Origin: JAXIHJ01 sp034189755
GTDB lineage: Bacteria > Planctomycetota > Phycisphaerae > SM23-33
Length of the DNA stretch: 13,492 bases
Reading direction: 5' to 3'
Assembly (NCBI GenBank): GCA_034189755.1
Contig: JAXIHJ010000099.1
Location: forward strand, 1 to 13,492
Shown: positions 1 through 6,365 of the stretch, one piece after another
How positions within the stretch are numbered: the first letter of the stretch is position 1
Layout: each line of letters opens with the position of its first letter
Notes under the pieces: generated by a model
What the model was told of the DNA's origin: nothing
What the model saw: only the letters and a program-made list of their open reading frames with translations
The model's database searches: none
Translations under genes and position numbers: made by a program

Positions 1-1688
1 TCGGGGTCTATCTTAATGGTAAGCATCCGCGGCGCGAACCGGCTGATGTTCTCTCGCGGCGCAGGCAGGACCTTCTGGATTTCCTCCAGCAGATGCAGCC
101 TCGCCTGACGGGCCTGGGCCAGCACGTCGGCCATCCTGTCCTGAGGCAGAAAGCGGGCCTTCATGTCCAACTGGATGCCCGTAATGCCCTTTTCCGTGCC
201 GGCGACCTTGAAGTCCATATCGCCGTGGAAGTCTTCTTCGCCGACGATGTCGGTCAGCAGCACGTACTTCTCATCGTTGCTGACCATGCCGATGCTGATA
301 CCGGCGACGGGGCGGGCAATCGGCACGCCGGCATCCATCATCGCCAGCGTCGCGCCGCAGACCGTCGCCATCGACGTCGAGCCGTTCGATTCCAGCATGT
401 CGGCTACCACACGAACGGTGTAAGGGAAATTCTCTGACGTGGGCATGACCACCTGGAGGCTTTTTTCCGCCAGGGCGCCGTGGCCGATCTCCCGCCTGCC
501 AGGCCCGCGTATCGGACGAATCTCGCCAACGCAGAAGGGCGGGAAGTTGTAGTGCAGCATGAAGGGCTTTTTGTATTCTTCCAGAAGGCCGTCGATAATC
601 TGTTGGTCGCGCGGCGTGCCCAGCGTGGCCGTTACGAGCGCCTGTGTTTCGCCGCGGCTGAAAATCGCCGAGCCGTGCGTGCGAGGCAGCACGCCCACCT
701 CGATGCCCAGCGGGCGAATCTCATCCATCGCCCGCCCGTCGGGACGGGTGCCGGCCAGAATCAACTCGCGCTGAATCTTGCCTTCTGTCTTGTAAAATGC
801 CTCTTTTACCTGTGCGGGGCTGTATGCCGGTTCTTCCTCGGCGCCTTCGGGGCAAAGCTCGCCCAGCAGCTCCTCGCGGACGGCCGAGATCGCCTCGCCT
901 CGCTCGACCTTGGCCTTAATCTGCTTGGCCTGGCTGATACGCTCACCGTATTTTTCCCCTACGAGTGTTATAAGCTCATCGGGTATCGGCGCAGGTTCGT
1001 ATTTCTTCTTTACGTCCACCTGGCCGGCGAGTTCGTTAACCATCTCGATGATCGTTTTGCAGACATCGAACCCCTTGCCGATACCGTCGGCGACAATCTC
1101 GTCGGGCACTTCCCTGCCCGTTAGCTCGATCATGTTGACGCCTTCGGCCGGGCCGACCACCACCAGGTCCATCTCGCTGTTTTCCAGGTCGGTATGCGTG
1201 GGGTTGATTGCGAATTCACCGTTTACGTAACCGACGCGGGCCACACCGACCGGTCCCTGGTACGGGGTTGGACTGATAGCCAGCGCCGCCGACGCACCGA
1301 TCATTGCCAGCATGTCCGGGTCGTTCTCGTTGTCGGTGCTGAGCACCAGGCACTGGACCTGAACTTCGTCCTTGAAATCCTTGGGGAACAGCGGCCGGTT
1401 AGGCCGGTCGATCATCCGCATCGTGAGGATTTCCTTCGTGGAAGGCCTGCCCTCACGTTTGAAGAAGCCGCCAGGCACCTTGCCGGCGGCATACTGGTTC
1501 TCGCGATAATCCACGTAAAGCGGGAAATAATCGATTTCCCGTATCGGCGGGGCCGTCAACACCGTGGACAGCACGACGGTATCGCCGTACTGGACCCATA
1601 CCGCACCATGGGCCTGGCAGGCGACCCTGCCTGTCTCCAGGGACAACGTCCGTCCTGCAATTTCTCGTTCAACTTTCACTACTGTCAT
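1..1688 (-). CDS. pnp: Polyribonucleotide nucleotidyltransferase (PNPase), 3' end cut by window edge
   Basis: PNPase degrades RNA 3'->5' by phosphorolysis and works in the cytoplasm as a trimer, often in a degradosome. The frame is open from the ATG at 1688 to the window edge, giving 562 codons of a usual ~700, so both RNase PH-like domains are complete and most of the KH and S1 RNA-binding domains is missing. Family signatures seen are DYRENQYAAGKVPGGFFKRE in the first domain and GDMDFKVAGTEKGITGIQLD in the second. The second-domain acidic residues fall at D486 and D492, the numbering of the E. coli catalytic pair. The visible end (RMLTIKIDP) is where the KH domain begins. The start is preceded by AAGGA about 10 nt upstream. 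It lies downstream of rpsO on the same strand, the common rpsO-pnp arrangement, separated by 164 bp that contains a leader hairpin. Confidence 0.97.
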   Translation of the reverse strand, partial: MTVVKVEREIAGRTLSLETGRVACQAHGAVWVQYGDTVVLSTVLTAPPIREIDYFPLYVDYRENQYAAGKVPGGFFKREGRPSTKEILTMRMIDRPNRPLFPKDFKDEVQVQCLVLSTDNENDPDMLAMIGASAALAISPTPYQGPVGVARVGYVNGEFAINPTHTDLENSEMDLVVVGPAEGVNMIELTGREVPDEIVADGIGKGFDVCKTIIEMVNELAGQVDVKKKYEPAPIPDELITLVGEKYGERISQAKQIKAKVERGEAISAVREELLGELCPEGAEEEPAYSPAQVKEAFYKTEGKIQRELILAGTRPDGRAMDEIRPLGIEVGVLPRTHGSAIFSRGETQALVTATLGTPRDQQIIDGLLEEYKKPFMLHYNFPPFCVGEIRPIRGPGRREIGHGALAEKSLQVVMPTSENFPYTVRVVADMLESNGSTSMATVCGATLAMMDAGVPIARPVAGISIGMVSNDEKYVLLTDIVGEEDFHGDMDFKVAGTEKGITGIQLDMKARFLPQDRMADVLAQARQARLHLLEEIQKVLPAPRENISRFAPRMLTIKIDP

Positions 1689-1705
1689 CTCTTGTCAATC
1701 CTTCC

Positions 1706-1724
1706 TGGCTGCACTGCGCAGCCA
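1706..1724 (-). promoter_or_regulatory. Stem-loop in the pnp 5' leader
   Basis: TGGCTGC and GCAGCCA form a perfect 7-bp stem around a 5-nt loop, ending 17 nt before the pnp start codon and just upstream of its ribosome-binding region. No U-tract follows on the minus strand, so it is not an intrinsic terminator. In E. coli a leader hairpin of pnp is cut by RNase III and used for autoregulation. Whether this stem plays that part is inference. A weaker 6-bp inverted repeat (1781-1786 with 1812-1817) lies further upstream in the same rpsO-pnp gap. Confidence 0.45.
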
Positions 1725-1852
1725 TCCTTTATTATGCCTACATCCATCTGGTCGTTTCCACAGACTAACAGCCTTTACCAGCCCGGCGCATACACAATGC
1801 TTTTGAGGCTACCGGGCCTTTTGGCTGCGGAAATCCACGCGCCGTGCGAAAA

Positions 1853-2122
1853 CTACTTTCGCAGCCCTAACTTGCCAATAATCTGCGCGTAGCGTTCAGG
1901 GGCGGTGTTGGAAAGGTACTTTAGCAGGCTGCTTCTTTTGCCCACCATCTTCAGCAGTCCCCGGCGAGAGGCGTGGTCCTTCTTGTGCGTCTTCAGATGC
2001 TCGGTCAGATGGTTAATCCGCGCCGTCAACAGCGCGATTTGCACTTCCGACGAACCAGTGTCGTACTCATGCCTACGATGTTCAGCTACGATGCCCTTCT
2101 TGATCTCTACGGTGTTACTCAT
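1853..2122 (-). CDS. rpsO: 30S ribosomal protein S15
   Basis: S15 is a primary binding protein of the 16S rRNA central domain and nucleates platform assembly. The product is 89 aa, the standard length. It carries the family pattern: DTGSSEVQIALLTARI near residues 21-36, LTEHLKTHKKDHASRRGLL in the middle, and a C-terminal KYL...ERY..II.KLGLRK. The longer upstream start at 2155 adds 11 residues not found in S15, so the ATG at 2122, which begins MSNTVEI, is chosen. The Shine-Dalgarno is weak (a GAG a few bases upstream). The gene sits upstream of pnp on the same strand, and a hairpin-rich leader precedes it. Confidence 0.97.
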   Translation of the reverse strand: MSNTVEIKKGIVAEHRRHEYDTGSSEVQIALLTARINHLTEHLKTHKKDHASRRGLLKMVGKRSSLLKYLSNTAPERYAQIIGKLGLRK

Positions 2123-2146
2123 GCTCTCACTTACCCGCCCACCACC

Positions 2147-2184
2147 GGGCCACACGCCCTTACCATCGGCAGGCCAACCTGCCG
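2147..2184 (-). promoter_or_regulatory. Hairpin-rich rpsO leader (candidate S15 autoregulatory element)
   Basis: Two adjacent stems lie 25-62 nt before the rpsO start. The upstream one (2167-2184) is a perfect 7-bp stem, CGGCAGG with CCTGCCG, around a 4-nt loop. The nearer one (2147-2159) pairs GGGC with GCCC. S15 represses its own mRNA in several bacterial groups through leader structures that differ between lineages, so structured RNA here is expected. That this RNA binds S15 is inference. Confidence 0.4.
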
Positions 2185-2215
2185 TCCCTATCTACCTTTA
2201 CCTGTATGCCCGGTT

Positions 2216-2244
2216 AGTCTAGTAGCAATGACTCCGGGAAACAA
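2216..2244 (-). promoter_or_regulatory. Candidate promoter for rpsO(-pnp)
   Basis: Read on the minus strand there is a TTGTTT (-35, 2239-2244), a 17-bp spacer and a TAGACT (-10, 2216-2221). Matches to the sigma70 consensus are 3/6 and 4/6. It would give a leader of about 85 nt carrying both rpsO hairpins. One arm of a 9-bp inverted repeat (2228-2236) lies inside the spacer. Confidence 0.35.
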
Positions 2245-2294
2245 GCCCGTTTTGTCGAAAAGAACTTTTTACTTTCAATGTTTGTCGGAGTCAT
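2228..2294. repeat. 9-bp inverted repeat flanking the receiver/rpsO gap
   Basis: ATGACTCCG at 2228-2236 is matched exactly by CGGAGTCAT at 2286-2294, with 49 AT-rich bases between. One arm contains the receiver gene's stop codon and the other lies in the spacer of the candidate rpsO promoter. It could be an operator or a long-range stem. There is no GC-rich stem with a U-tract, so it is not a typical terminator. Confidence 0.4.
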
Positions 2295-2674
2295 CCCAGC
2301 AGCTTCTGGACTGCTTCGATCAGCTTTTCCATCCGGAATGGTTTATTGAGATACGCATCGACCCCCAAGCTGTCGGCGTATGTCTTATGCCGAGTGCCCT
2401 GGTTGCCCGTGATCATAATAATCCGTGGCGGGTCGGTGCGGTCCTTGCCTCGCTTGAGCTTCTCGGTTACCAGAAAGCCACTGCGCTTGGGCAGCATCAG
2501 GTCCAGCACGACCAGGTCGGGGTTGTGCTGTTCGGCCTGTGCGACGGCGTCGTTGCCGTCGGTGGCGACCAGTATTTCCGGCTCCATGGGCCCCAGGGCA
2601 GCCTGCATGGAGGTCAGGATGTCGCGGTCGTCATCGACGAGCAGAATCTTCTTGCCGGCTAATTCACCTGCCAC
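2291..2674 (-). CDS. Stand-alone CheY-like response-regulator receiver domain
   Basis: This is a 127-aa single receiver domain with no output domain. A receiver is switched by phosphotransfer from a histidine kinase and here would act through protein contacts or as a phosphorelay intermediate. The acidic pocket is D14-D15 (LLVDDD), the phospho-acceptor is D58 in VVLDLMLP, the switch threonine is T89 (MITG) and the conserved lysine is K111 (LNKPF), so all active-site residues are present. The start is GTG at 2674, preceded by AAAGGAG with 9 nt between, a strong ribosome-binding site. A good promoter lies at 2741-2769. No kinase gene is in the window, so its pathway is unknown. It is divergent from ligA and upstream of rpsO on the same strand. 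Confidence 0.93.
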   Translation of the reverse strand: MAGELAGKKILLVDDDRDILTSMQAALGPMEPEILVATDGNDAVAQAEQHNPDLVVLDLMLPKRSGFLVTEKLKRGKDRTDPPRIIMITGNQGTRHKTYADSLGVDAYLNKPFRMEKLIEAVQKLLG

Positions 2675-2740
2675 GGGTCTTGGCTCCTTTATTACTCGCC
2701 TTCACGCCGAAGGAAACATGCATGAGGGTCGAATCGAACC

Positions 2741-2769
2741 ATGATATCGGCGATGCGGCTATGTGTCAA
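2741..2769 (-). promoter_or_regulatory. Promoter of the receiver gene
   Basis: TTGACA (perfect -35, 2764-2769), a 17-bp spacer and TATCAT (5/6 -10, 2741-2746) on the minus strand place transcription start near 2734, about 60 nt before the GTG start codon. It is among the best sigma70-like sites in the window. Confidence 0.65.
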
Positions 2770-2774
2770 TGGTC

Positions 2775-2803
2775 TTGACCGGCTGGCCAACGCCGCCTAA
2801 AGT
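2775..2803 (+). promoter_or_regulatory. Promoter of ligA
   Basis: TTGACC (5/6 -35, 2775-2780), a 17-bp spacer and TAAAGT (4/6 -10, 2798-2803) predict a start near 2810, about 55 nt before the ligA ATG. Its -35 box is only 5 bp from the -35 box of the divergent receiver promoter, so the two polymerase sites should overlap and could compete. Confidence 0.55.
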
Positions 2804-2818
2804 TGAACATTGTGCCTC

Positions 2819-2838
2819 GTCGTCGTTGCGACGACGGC
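2819..2838 (+). promoter_or_regulatory. Stem-loop in the ligA leader
   Basis: CGTCGT and ACGACG (2821-2826, 2831-2836) form a perfect stem closed by a TGCG tetraloop, extended by a T-G and a G-C pair to 8 bp. It lies in the predicted ligA leader, 27 nt before the ATG. No U-tract follows. A regulatory role is not shown by the sequence. Confidence 0.35.
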
Positions 2839-2865
2839 TAAACGGGTAGGCTGTGGCGAGCAAAG

Positions 2866-4869
2866 ATGAACGATAAAGATCGCATCGAAGAGCTTCGGCG
2901 GGAGCTTCGGCGGCACGACCGCCTGTACTATGTCGAAGCTGCCCCGAAAATCTCCGACCGCCGATACGACGCACTCGTAGCTGAGCTTAAGCGCCTGGAG
3001 AAAAGGCATCCGAAACTGATTACGCCGGATTCGCCCACACAACGTGTCGGAGGCGAACCTGCCGCAGGCTTCCAGACCATTACGCATTCGGCACCGATGC
3101 TCAGTATCGACAATACCTATAACGAACAGGAGGTGCGGAAGTTCGACGACCGTGTTCGAAAAGTACTGGGCGGGGTGGTTTTTCATTACATCGTCGATCC
3201 GAAAATTGACGGCGTGGCGATTTCGCTTCGTTACGAAGCCGGCAAGCTTGCACTGGCCGCCACGCGGGGCGACGGCCGGCGGGGCGACGATGTTACGGCG
3301 AACGTTCGGACCATCCGGGCCGTTCCGCTTAGGCTGGAAGGCAAGGGCATCCCCGATGTGGTGGAGGTCCGCGGCGAGGTGTATTGGCCGTTGAGCGGTT
3401 TCATCGCCTTCAACGCCGCCCGCGCCGCAGCCGGTCTGGAGACACTCGCTAATCCGCGCAACGGCACAGCCGGAGCGCTCAAGCAGCTTGACCCACGAAT
3501 CGTCGCCGAGCGGGAATTGTCGTTTGTCGCACACGGCTTTGGCCGGATGTCCGCACGCATCGCCGACCGTGCCTGCCTGATTATGGAGCGGTTCGCAGAA
3601 TGGGGCGTGCCGGTCGGTCGGTTCAGGTCCGTCTGCGATAACATCGACGGAGCGCTGGAGACAATCCGTAACTGGCTGACGAAGCGCAACGAGGTGGACT
3701 ACGAAACCGACGGCATGGTGGTTAAGGTGGACGAGCTTGCCCTGCGTGAGCAACTCGGTGCGACCAGTAAGTATCCACGCTGGTGCATCGCATATAAGTA
3801 TGCCGCCCAGCGGGCCGAAACGGTGCTGCGGGAGGTGAGCTTCCAGGTAGGCAGGCTGGGTACGATTACGCCGGTGGCACATTTTGACCCGGTGCAGCTC
3901 ACCGGCACAACCGTCTCCAACGCCTCACTGCATAACTTTGACCAGATCGAGCGCCTGGACGTGCGAGTGGGCGACACAATTCTTGTGGAAAAAGCCGGTG
4001 AGATTATCCCGCAGGTGGTGCAGGTGCAGCATGATAAACGCCCGCCGGGCGCTCGCTCGATCCGCCAGCCGAAGAAATGCCCGGTATGTGAAGGCGAGGT
4101 GGTCCGTGACGAAGGCGGCGTATACCTGCGGTGCACCAATCCTGAGTGTCCGGCTACGTTGAAAGACGCTCTGCTCCATTTTGGCATGCGGAACCAGATG
4201 GACATCGAGAACCTGGGCCCGGCGATTATCGACCAGCTTGTCGACGCCGGCCTGGTGAAGCATTTCGCCGACCTGTACAGCCTTAAGAAAGATGACCTTC
4301 TTGCCCTGGAACGCATGGCCGAGAAGTCCGCGACGAACCTGCTGGACGCGATTGAAACCAGTAAGGGCCGCGGCTTGGCTCGCCTGCTGAGCGGCCTGGG
4401 CGTTCGCCACGTGGGCGACAGGGCGGCACAGGTGCTCGCCGAGCACTTCGGCGACGTTGATAAGATTGCCGCCGCGCCTATCGAGGCACTTACGGAGATT
4501 GACGAGATCGGACCGGTCATCGCGGAAAGCGTTCATCGGTTTTTCGCAGGCAAGGCCGGCTGTGAGACAATCCGCCGATTGAAGGACGCAGGCGTGAAAC
4601 TAATCGCTGAAAGGCAAGCCACGACAGGCGCCCGCCCGCTTGCGGGAAAGACGGTGGTCGTTACCGGCACCTTGGAAGGTTTTTCTCGCCAAGAGGCTGA
4701 GCAGGCCGTCAAAAACGCCGGCGGAAGGGCGGCTTCAAGCGTCTCGACGGGCACCGACTTTGTCGTGGTCGGCAAATCGCCCGGTACAAAGGCTAAAAAA
4801 GCCCAATCACTGGGGGTGGAAACCATCGGCGAAGTGGAGTTCATTCACCGGCTGGGGCGGGAAAAATAA
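2866..4869 (+). CDS. ligA: NAD+-dependent DNA ligase LigA
   Basis: LigA seals nicks in replication and repair using NAD+. The product is 667 aa, a normal length. Domain order is complete. An N-terminal Ia domain (HDRLYY...) leads into the adenylation domain with the KIDG motif at 113-116, K113 being the AMP-accepting lysine, TDGMVVK near 281-287 and KYPRWCIAYKY near 302-312. An OB fold follows. The zinc finger uses C405, C408, C423 and C428. Helix-hairpin-helix repeats occupy about 440-580 and a BRCT domain about 590-667. One oddity is that the residue two before the catalytic lysine is D111 where the family usually has Glu. The ATG at 2866 has only a weak ribosome-binding site (GGCGAG). The gene stands alone, divergent from the receiver and convergent with argJ. 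Confidence 0.98.
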   Translation: MNDKDRIEELRRELRRHDRLYYVEAAPKISDRRYDALVAELKRLEKRHPKLITPDSPTQRVGGEPAAGFQTITHSAPMLSIDNTYNEQEVRKFDDRVRKVLGGVVFHYIVDPKIDGVAISLRYEAGKLALAATRGDGRRGDDVTANVRTIRAVPLRLEGKGIPDVVEVRGEVYWPLSGFIAFNAARAAAGLETLANPRNGTAGALKQLDPRIVAERELSFVAHGFGRMSARIADRACLIMERFAEWGVPVGRFRSVCDNIDGALETIRNWLTKRNEVDYETDGMVVKVDELALREQLGATSKYPRWCIAYKYAAQRAETVLREVSFQVGRLGTITPVAHFDPVQLTGTTVSNASLHNFDQIERLDVRVGDTILVEKAGEIIPQVVQVQHDKRPPGARSIRQPKKCPVCEGEVVRDEGGVYLRCTNPECPATLKDALLHFGMRNQMDIENLGPAIIDQLVDAGLVKHFADLYSLKKDDLLALERMAEKSATNLLDAIETSKGRGLARLLSGLGVRHVGDRAAQVLAEHFGDVDKIAAAPIEALTEIDEIGPVIAESVHRFFAGKAGCETIRRLKDAGVKLIAERQATTGARPLAGKTVVVTGTLEGFSRQEAEQAVKNAGGRAASSVSTGTDFVVVGKSPGTKAKKAQSLGVETIGEVEFIHRLGREK

Positions 4870-4890
4870 GGCTCGCCGACTTGCGAGCCT
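4862..4890 (-). terminator. Intrinsic terminator of the minus-strand micro-ORF / argCJ
   Basis: AGGCTCGC and GCGAGCCT form a perfect 8-bp stem with a 6-nt loop (4869-4890). On the minus strand it is followed by TATTTTTC, a U-tract. On the plus strand no T-run follows, so it does not look like a ligA terminator even though its first base is the last base of the ligA stop codon. It would end transcripts arriving from 5010 and beyond. Confidence 0.6.
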
Positions 4891-4935
4891 ATGGTATGAG
4901 AACAAGTTGTCCACTGATTACGCGTACATATTTCG

Positions 4936-5010
4936 TCAGCACATCGCCGCGAAACTCAACACGATGAACAGAACGATCTTGAGCTTTCTTCGAACTTGCT
5001 CGCTAGACAC
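4936..5010 (-). CDS. Candidate 24-aa hydrophobic microprotein
   Basis: A GTG at 5010 opens 24 codons ending in TGA. It is preceded by GGAGGTGG (5017-5024) with a 6-nt spacer, the best ribosome-binding site in the window and the main reason to call it. The product begins MSSEQVRRKLK, a short charged amphipathic stretch, followed by a hydrophobic run, IVLFIVLSFAAMC, which would suit a single membrane segment with a positive N-side and a terminal Cys. It has a TATAAT upstream and an intrinsic terminator downstream on the same strand, so it could be its own transcription unit or ride on argCJ read-through. I recognise no family. Alternatives are a leader peptide or a chance ORF inside a small RNA. 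Confidence 0.45.
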   Translation of the reverse strand: MSSEQVRRKLKIVLFIVLSFAAMC

Positions 5011-5061
5011 GTTTTACCACCTCCACGGGCAGTTTTTACATATACTCTAGTAATATACTAT

Positions 5062-5090
5062 ATTATATCACATCACGCTACAGCGCGAAG
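5062..5090 (-). promoter_or_regulatory. Candidate promoter of the 24-aa ORF (strong -10, weak -35)
   Basis: A perfect TATAAT lies at 5062-5067 on the minus strand inside an AT-rich patch (about 5040-5070) unlike the GC-rich surroundings. The -35 region near 5084-5090 (TTCGCG or CTTCGC) matches poorly. A start near 5055 and the terminator at 4862-4890 would give a transcript of roughly 190 nt covering the small ORF. Confidence 0.4.
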
Positions 5091-5138
5091 GGGAAAAATC
5101 GGCAAAAACGAGGTGTCGGCTAATCGGCAAATCGGCCG

Positions 5139-6344
5139 CTACGTATGGTAATCGGCGTTGATAGTTACATACCGGCGGGACAGGTCGCAGGTCAGGGCGG
5201 TGAAGCAGCCTTTGCCCAGTCGCAGGTCGCAGAGGATGTTGATTTTTTTACCTGCCATGTATTTGGCGACCTTTTTCAGATTGAACTTTTGGCCGCGACC
5301 GCCGGCGAAAACCGTGGTGCCGCCGATTTTGACGGAGAGCTTTTCCGGAACGACTTTCGCAGCCGACTTGCCGAGCGCCATAACAATCCGCCCCCAGTTC
5401 GGGTCACCTCCGTGGATGGCGCACTTTAGAAGCGGCGAGTTGGCGACGGACTTTGCAGCGGCTACGGCTTCGCTTGCGTTCCGTGCGCCGCGGACGGTTA
5501 TCTCGACTAGCTTGTTCGCCCCCTCGCCATCGGCGACAACCGCGCAGGCCAGGCGGCGGCAGAGTTCCGCCAGCGCAACGGCGAACTTCTGATAGGATGC
5601 CGTCCGATGGGTAATGTTCTTGTTGCCGGCGGCGCCGGAGGCCAGCACGACCACCGTATCAGACGTGCTGGTGTCCGAGTCGATAGTGATGGTGTTGAAG
5701 CTCGCCGTCGCCGCGGCGGTCAGCGCCTTGTGCAGCGCCGCCGGCGCTACGGCGGCATCGGTGGTGATGATGGCTATCATCGTCGCCATCGAAGGTGCGA
5801 CCATGCCGGAACCTTTGACGATACCGGCGATGGCAATATTCTTGCCGCCGATGTTCACCCGCACGACGGCGTGCTTCTGGCGTGTATCGGTCGTCATTAT
5901 TGCGTTGAGGACGGCCGAATCTTTTTTCGTTCCAAGCTGCTTGGCCGCCGCGTCGATGCCGGCGCGAACCTTAGCCATTTCCAGCCGGTGGCCAATAACG
6001 CCCGTGGAGGCGACAAGCACCTTCTCGGTGTCGCATCCCAGTTGTTGGGCCGTCTGGCGGGCCATGGCCCCGGCGTCTTTCAAGCCGGCCTTTCCCGTGC
6101 AGGCGTTGGAGCAGCCGGAGTTAACAACAATGCCGCGGACACGACCGTAGCCACGGGGCAGCAGCTTGCGGCACCAGAGCACAGGCGCGCCGACGACCTG
6201 ATTCTGCGTCGTCAGGACAGCCGCTGCGGCGTCGCGCTCGGCGGCGATAATGGCCAGGTCCTTCTTGCCGCTTTGCTTTATCCCGCAGGCAACCCCGGCT
6301 GCGGCAAAGCCGGCCGGCAGCGTGATGTGACGGGTGATGGACAT
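5139..6344 (-). CDS. argJ: Bifunctional ornithine acetyltransferase / N-acetylglutamate synthase ArgJ
   Basis: ArgJ moves the acetyl group from N-acetylornithine to glutamate, recycling acetyl in arginine synthesis. The bifunctional members can also use acetyl-CoA. The product is 401 aa, a normal length. The self-cleavage site is KGSGMVAPSMATM, with the expected nucleophile at Thr188, so the precursor should split into alpha (about 1-187) and beta (188-401) chains. The oxyanion TGVIG is at 114-118, the substrate motif HGGDPNWGRI near 311-320, and the C-terminus NADYHT matches the family. Whether the enzyme is mono- or bifunctional cannot be read from sequence. The ATG at 6344 has GGGAAG six bases upstream. 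It follows argC by 21 bp, so the two are almost certainly co-transcribed. argB and argD are not nearby. Confidence 0.97.
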   Translation of the reverse strand: MSITRHITLPAGFAAAGVACGIKQSGKKDLAIIAAERDAAAAVLTTQNQVVGAPVLWCRKLLPRGYGRVRGIVVNSGCSNACTGKAGLKDAGAMARQTAQQLGCDTEKVLVASTGVIGHRLEMAKVRAGIDAAAKQLGTKKDSAVLNAIMTTDTRQKHAVVRVNIGGKNIAIAGIVKGSGMVAPSMATMIAIITTDAAVAPAALHKALTAAATASFNTITIDSDTSTSDTVVVLASGAAGNKNITHRTASYQKFAVALAELCRRLACAVVADGEGANKLVEITVRGARNASEAVAAAKSVANSPLLKCAIHGGDPNWGRIVMALGKSAAKVVPEKLSVKIGGTTVFAGGRGQKFNLKKVAKYMAGKKINILCDLRLGKGCFTALTCDLSRRYVTINADYHT

Positions 6345-6365
6345 TACATTCTTCCCAATCCGAAA

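Noticed and set aside
480..1124. 214-codon plus-strand ORF
   Set aside because: It lies wholly antisense to pnp and has no recognisable motif.
1781..1817. Terminator between rpsO and pnp
   Set aside because: A 6-bp inverted repeat exists but its loop is 25 nt and no U-tract follows, so rpsO-pnp read-through is likely.
2797..3882. 361-codon minus-strand ORF opposite ligA
   Set aside because: It is a high-GC shadow of ligA with no family resemblance. LigA itself has all its motifs.
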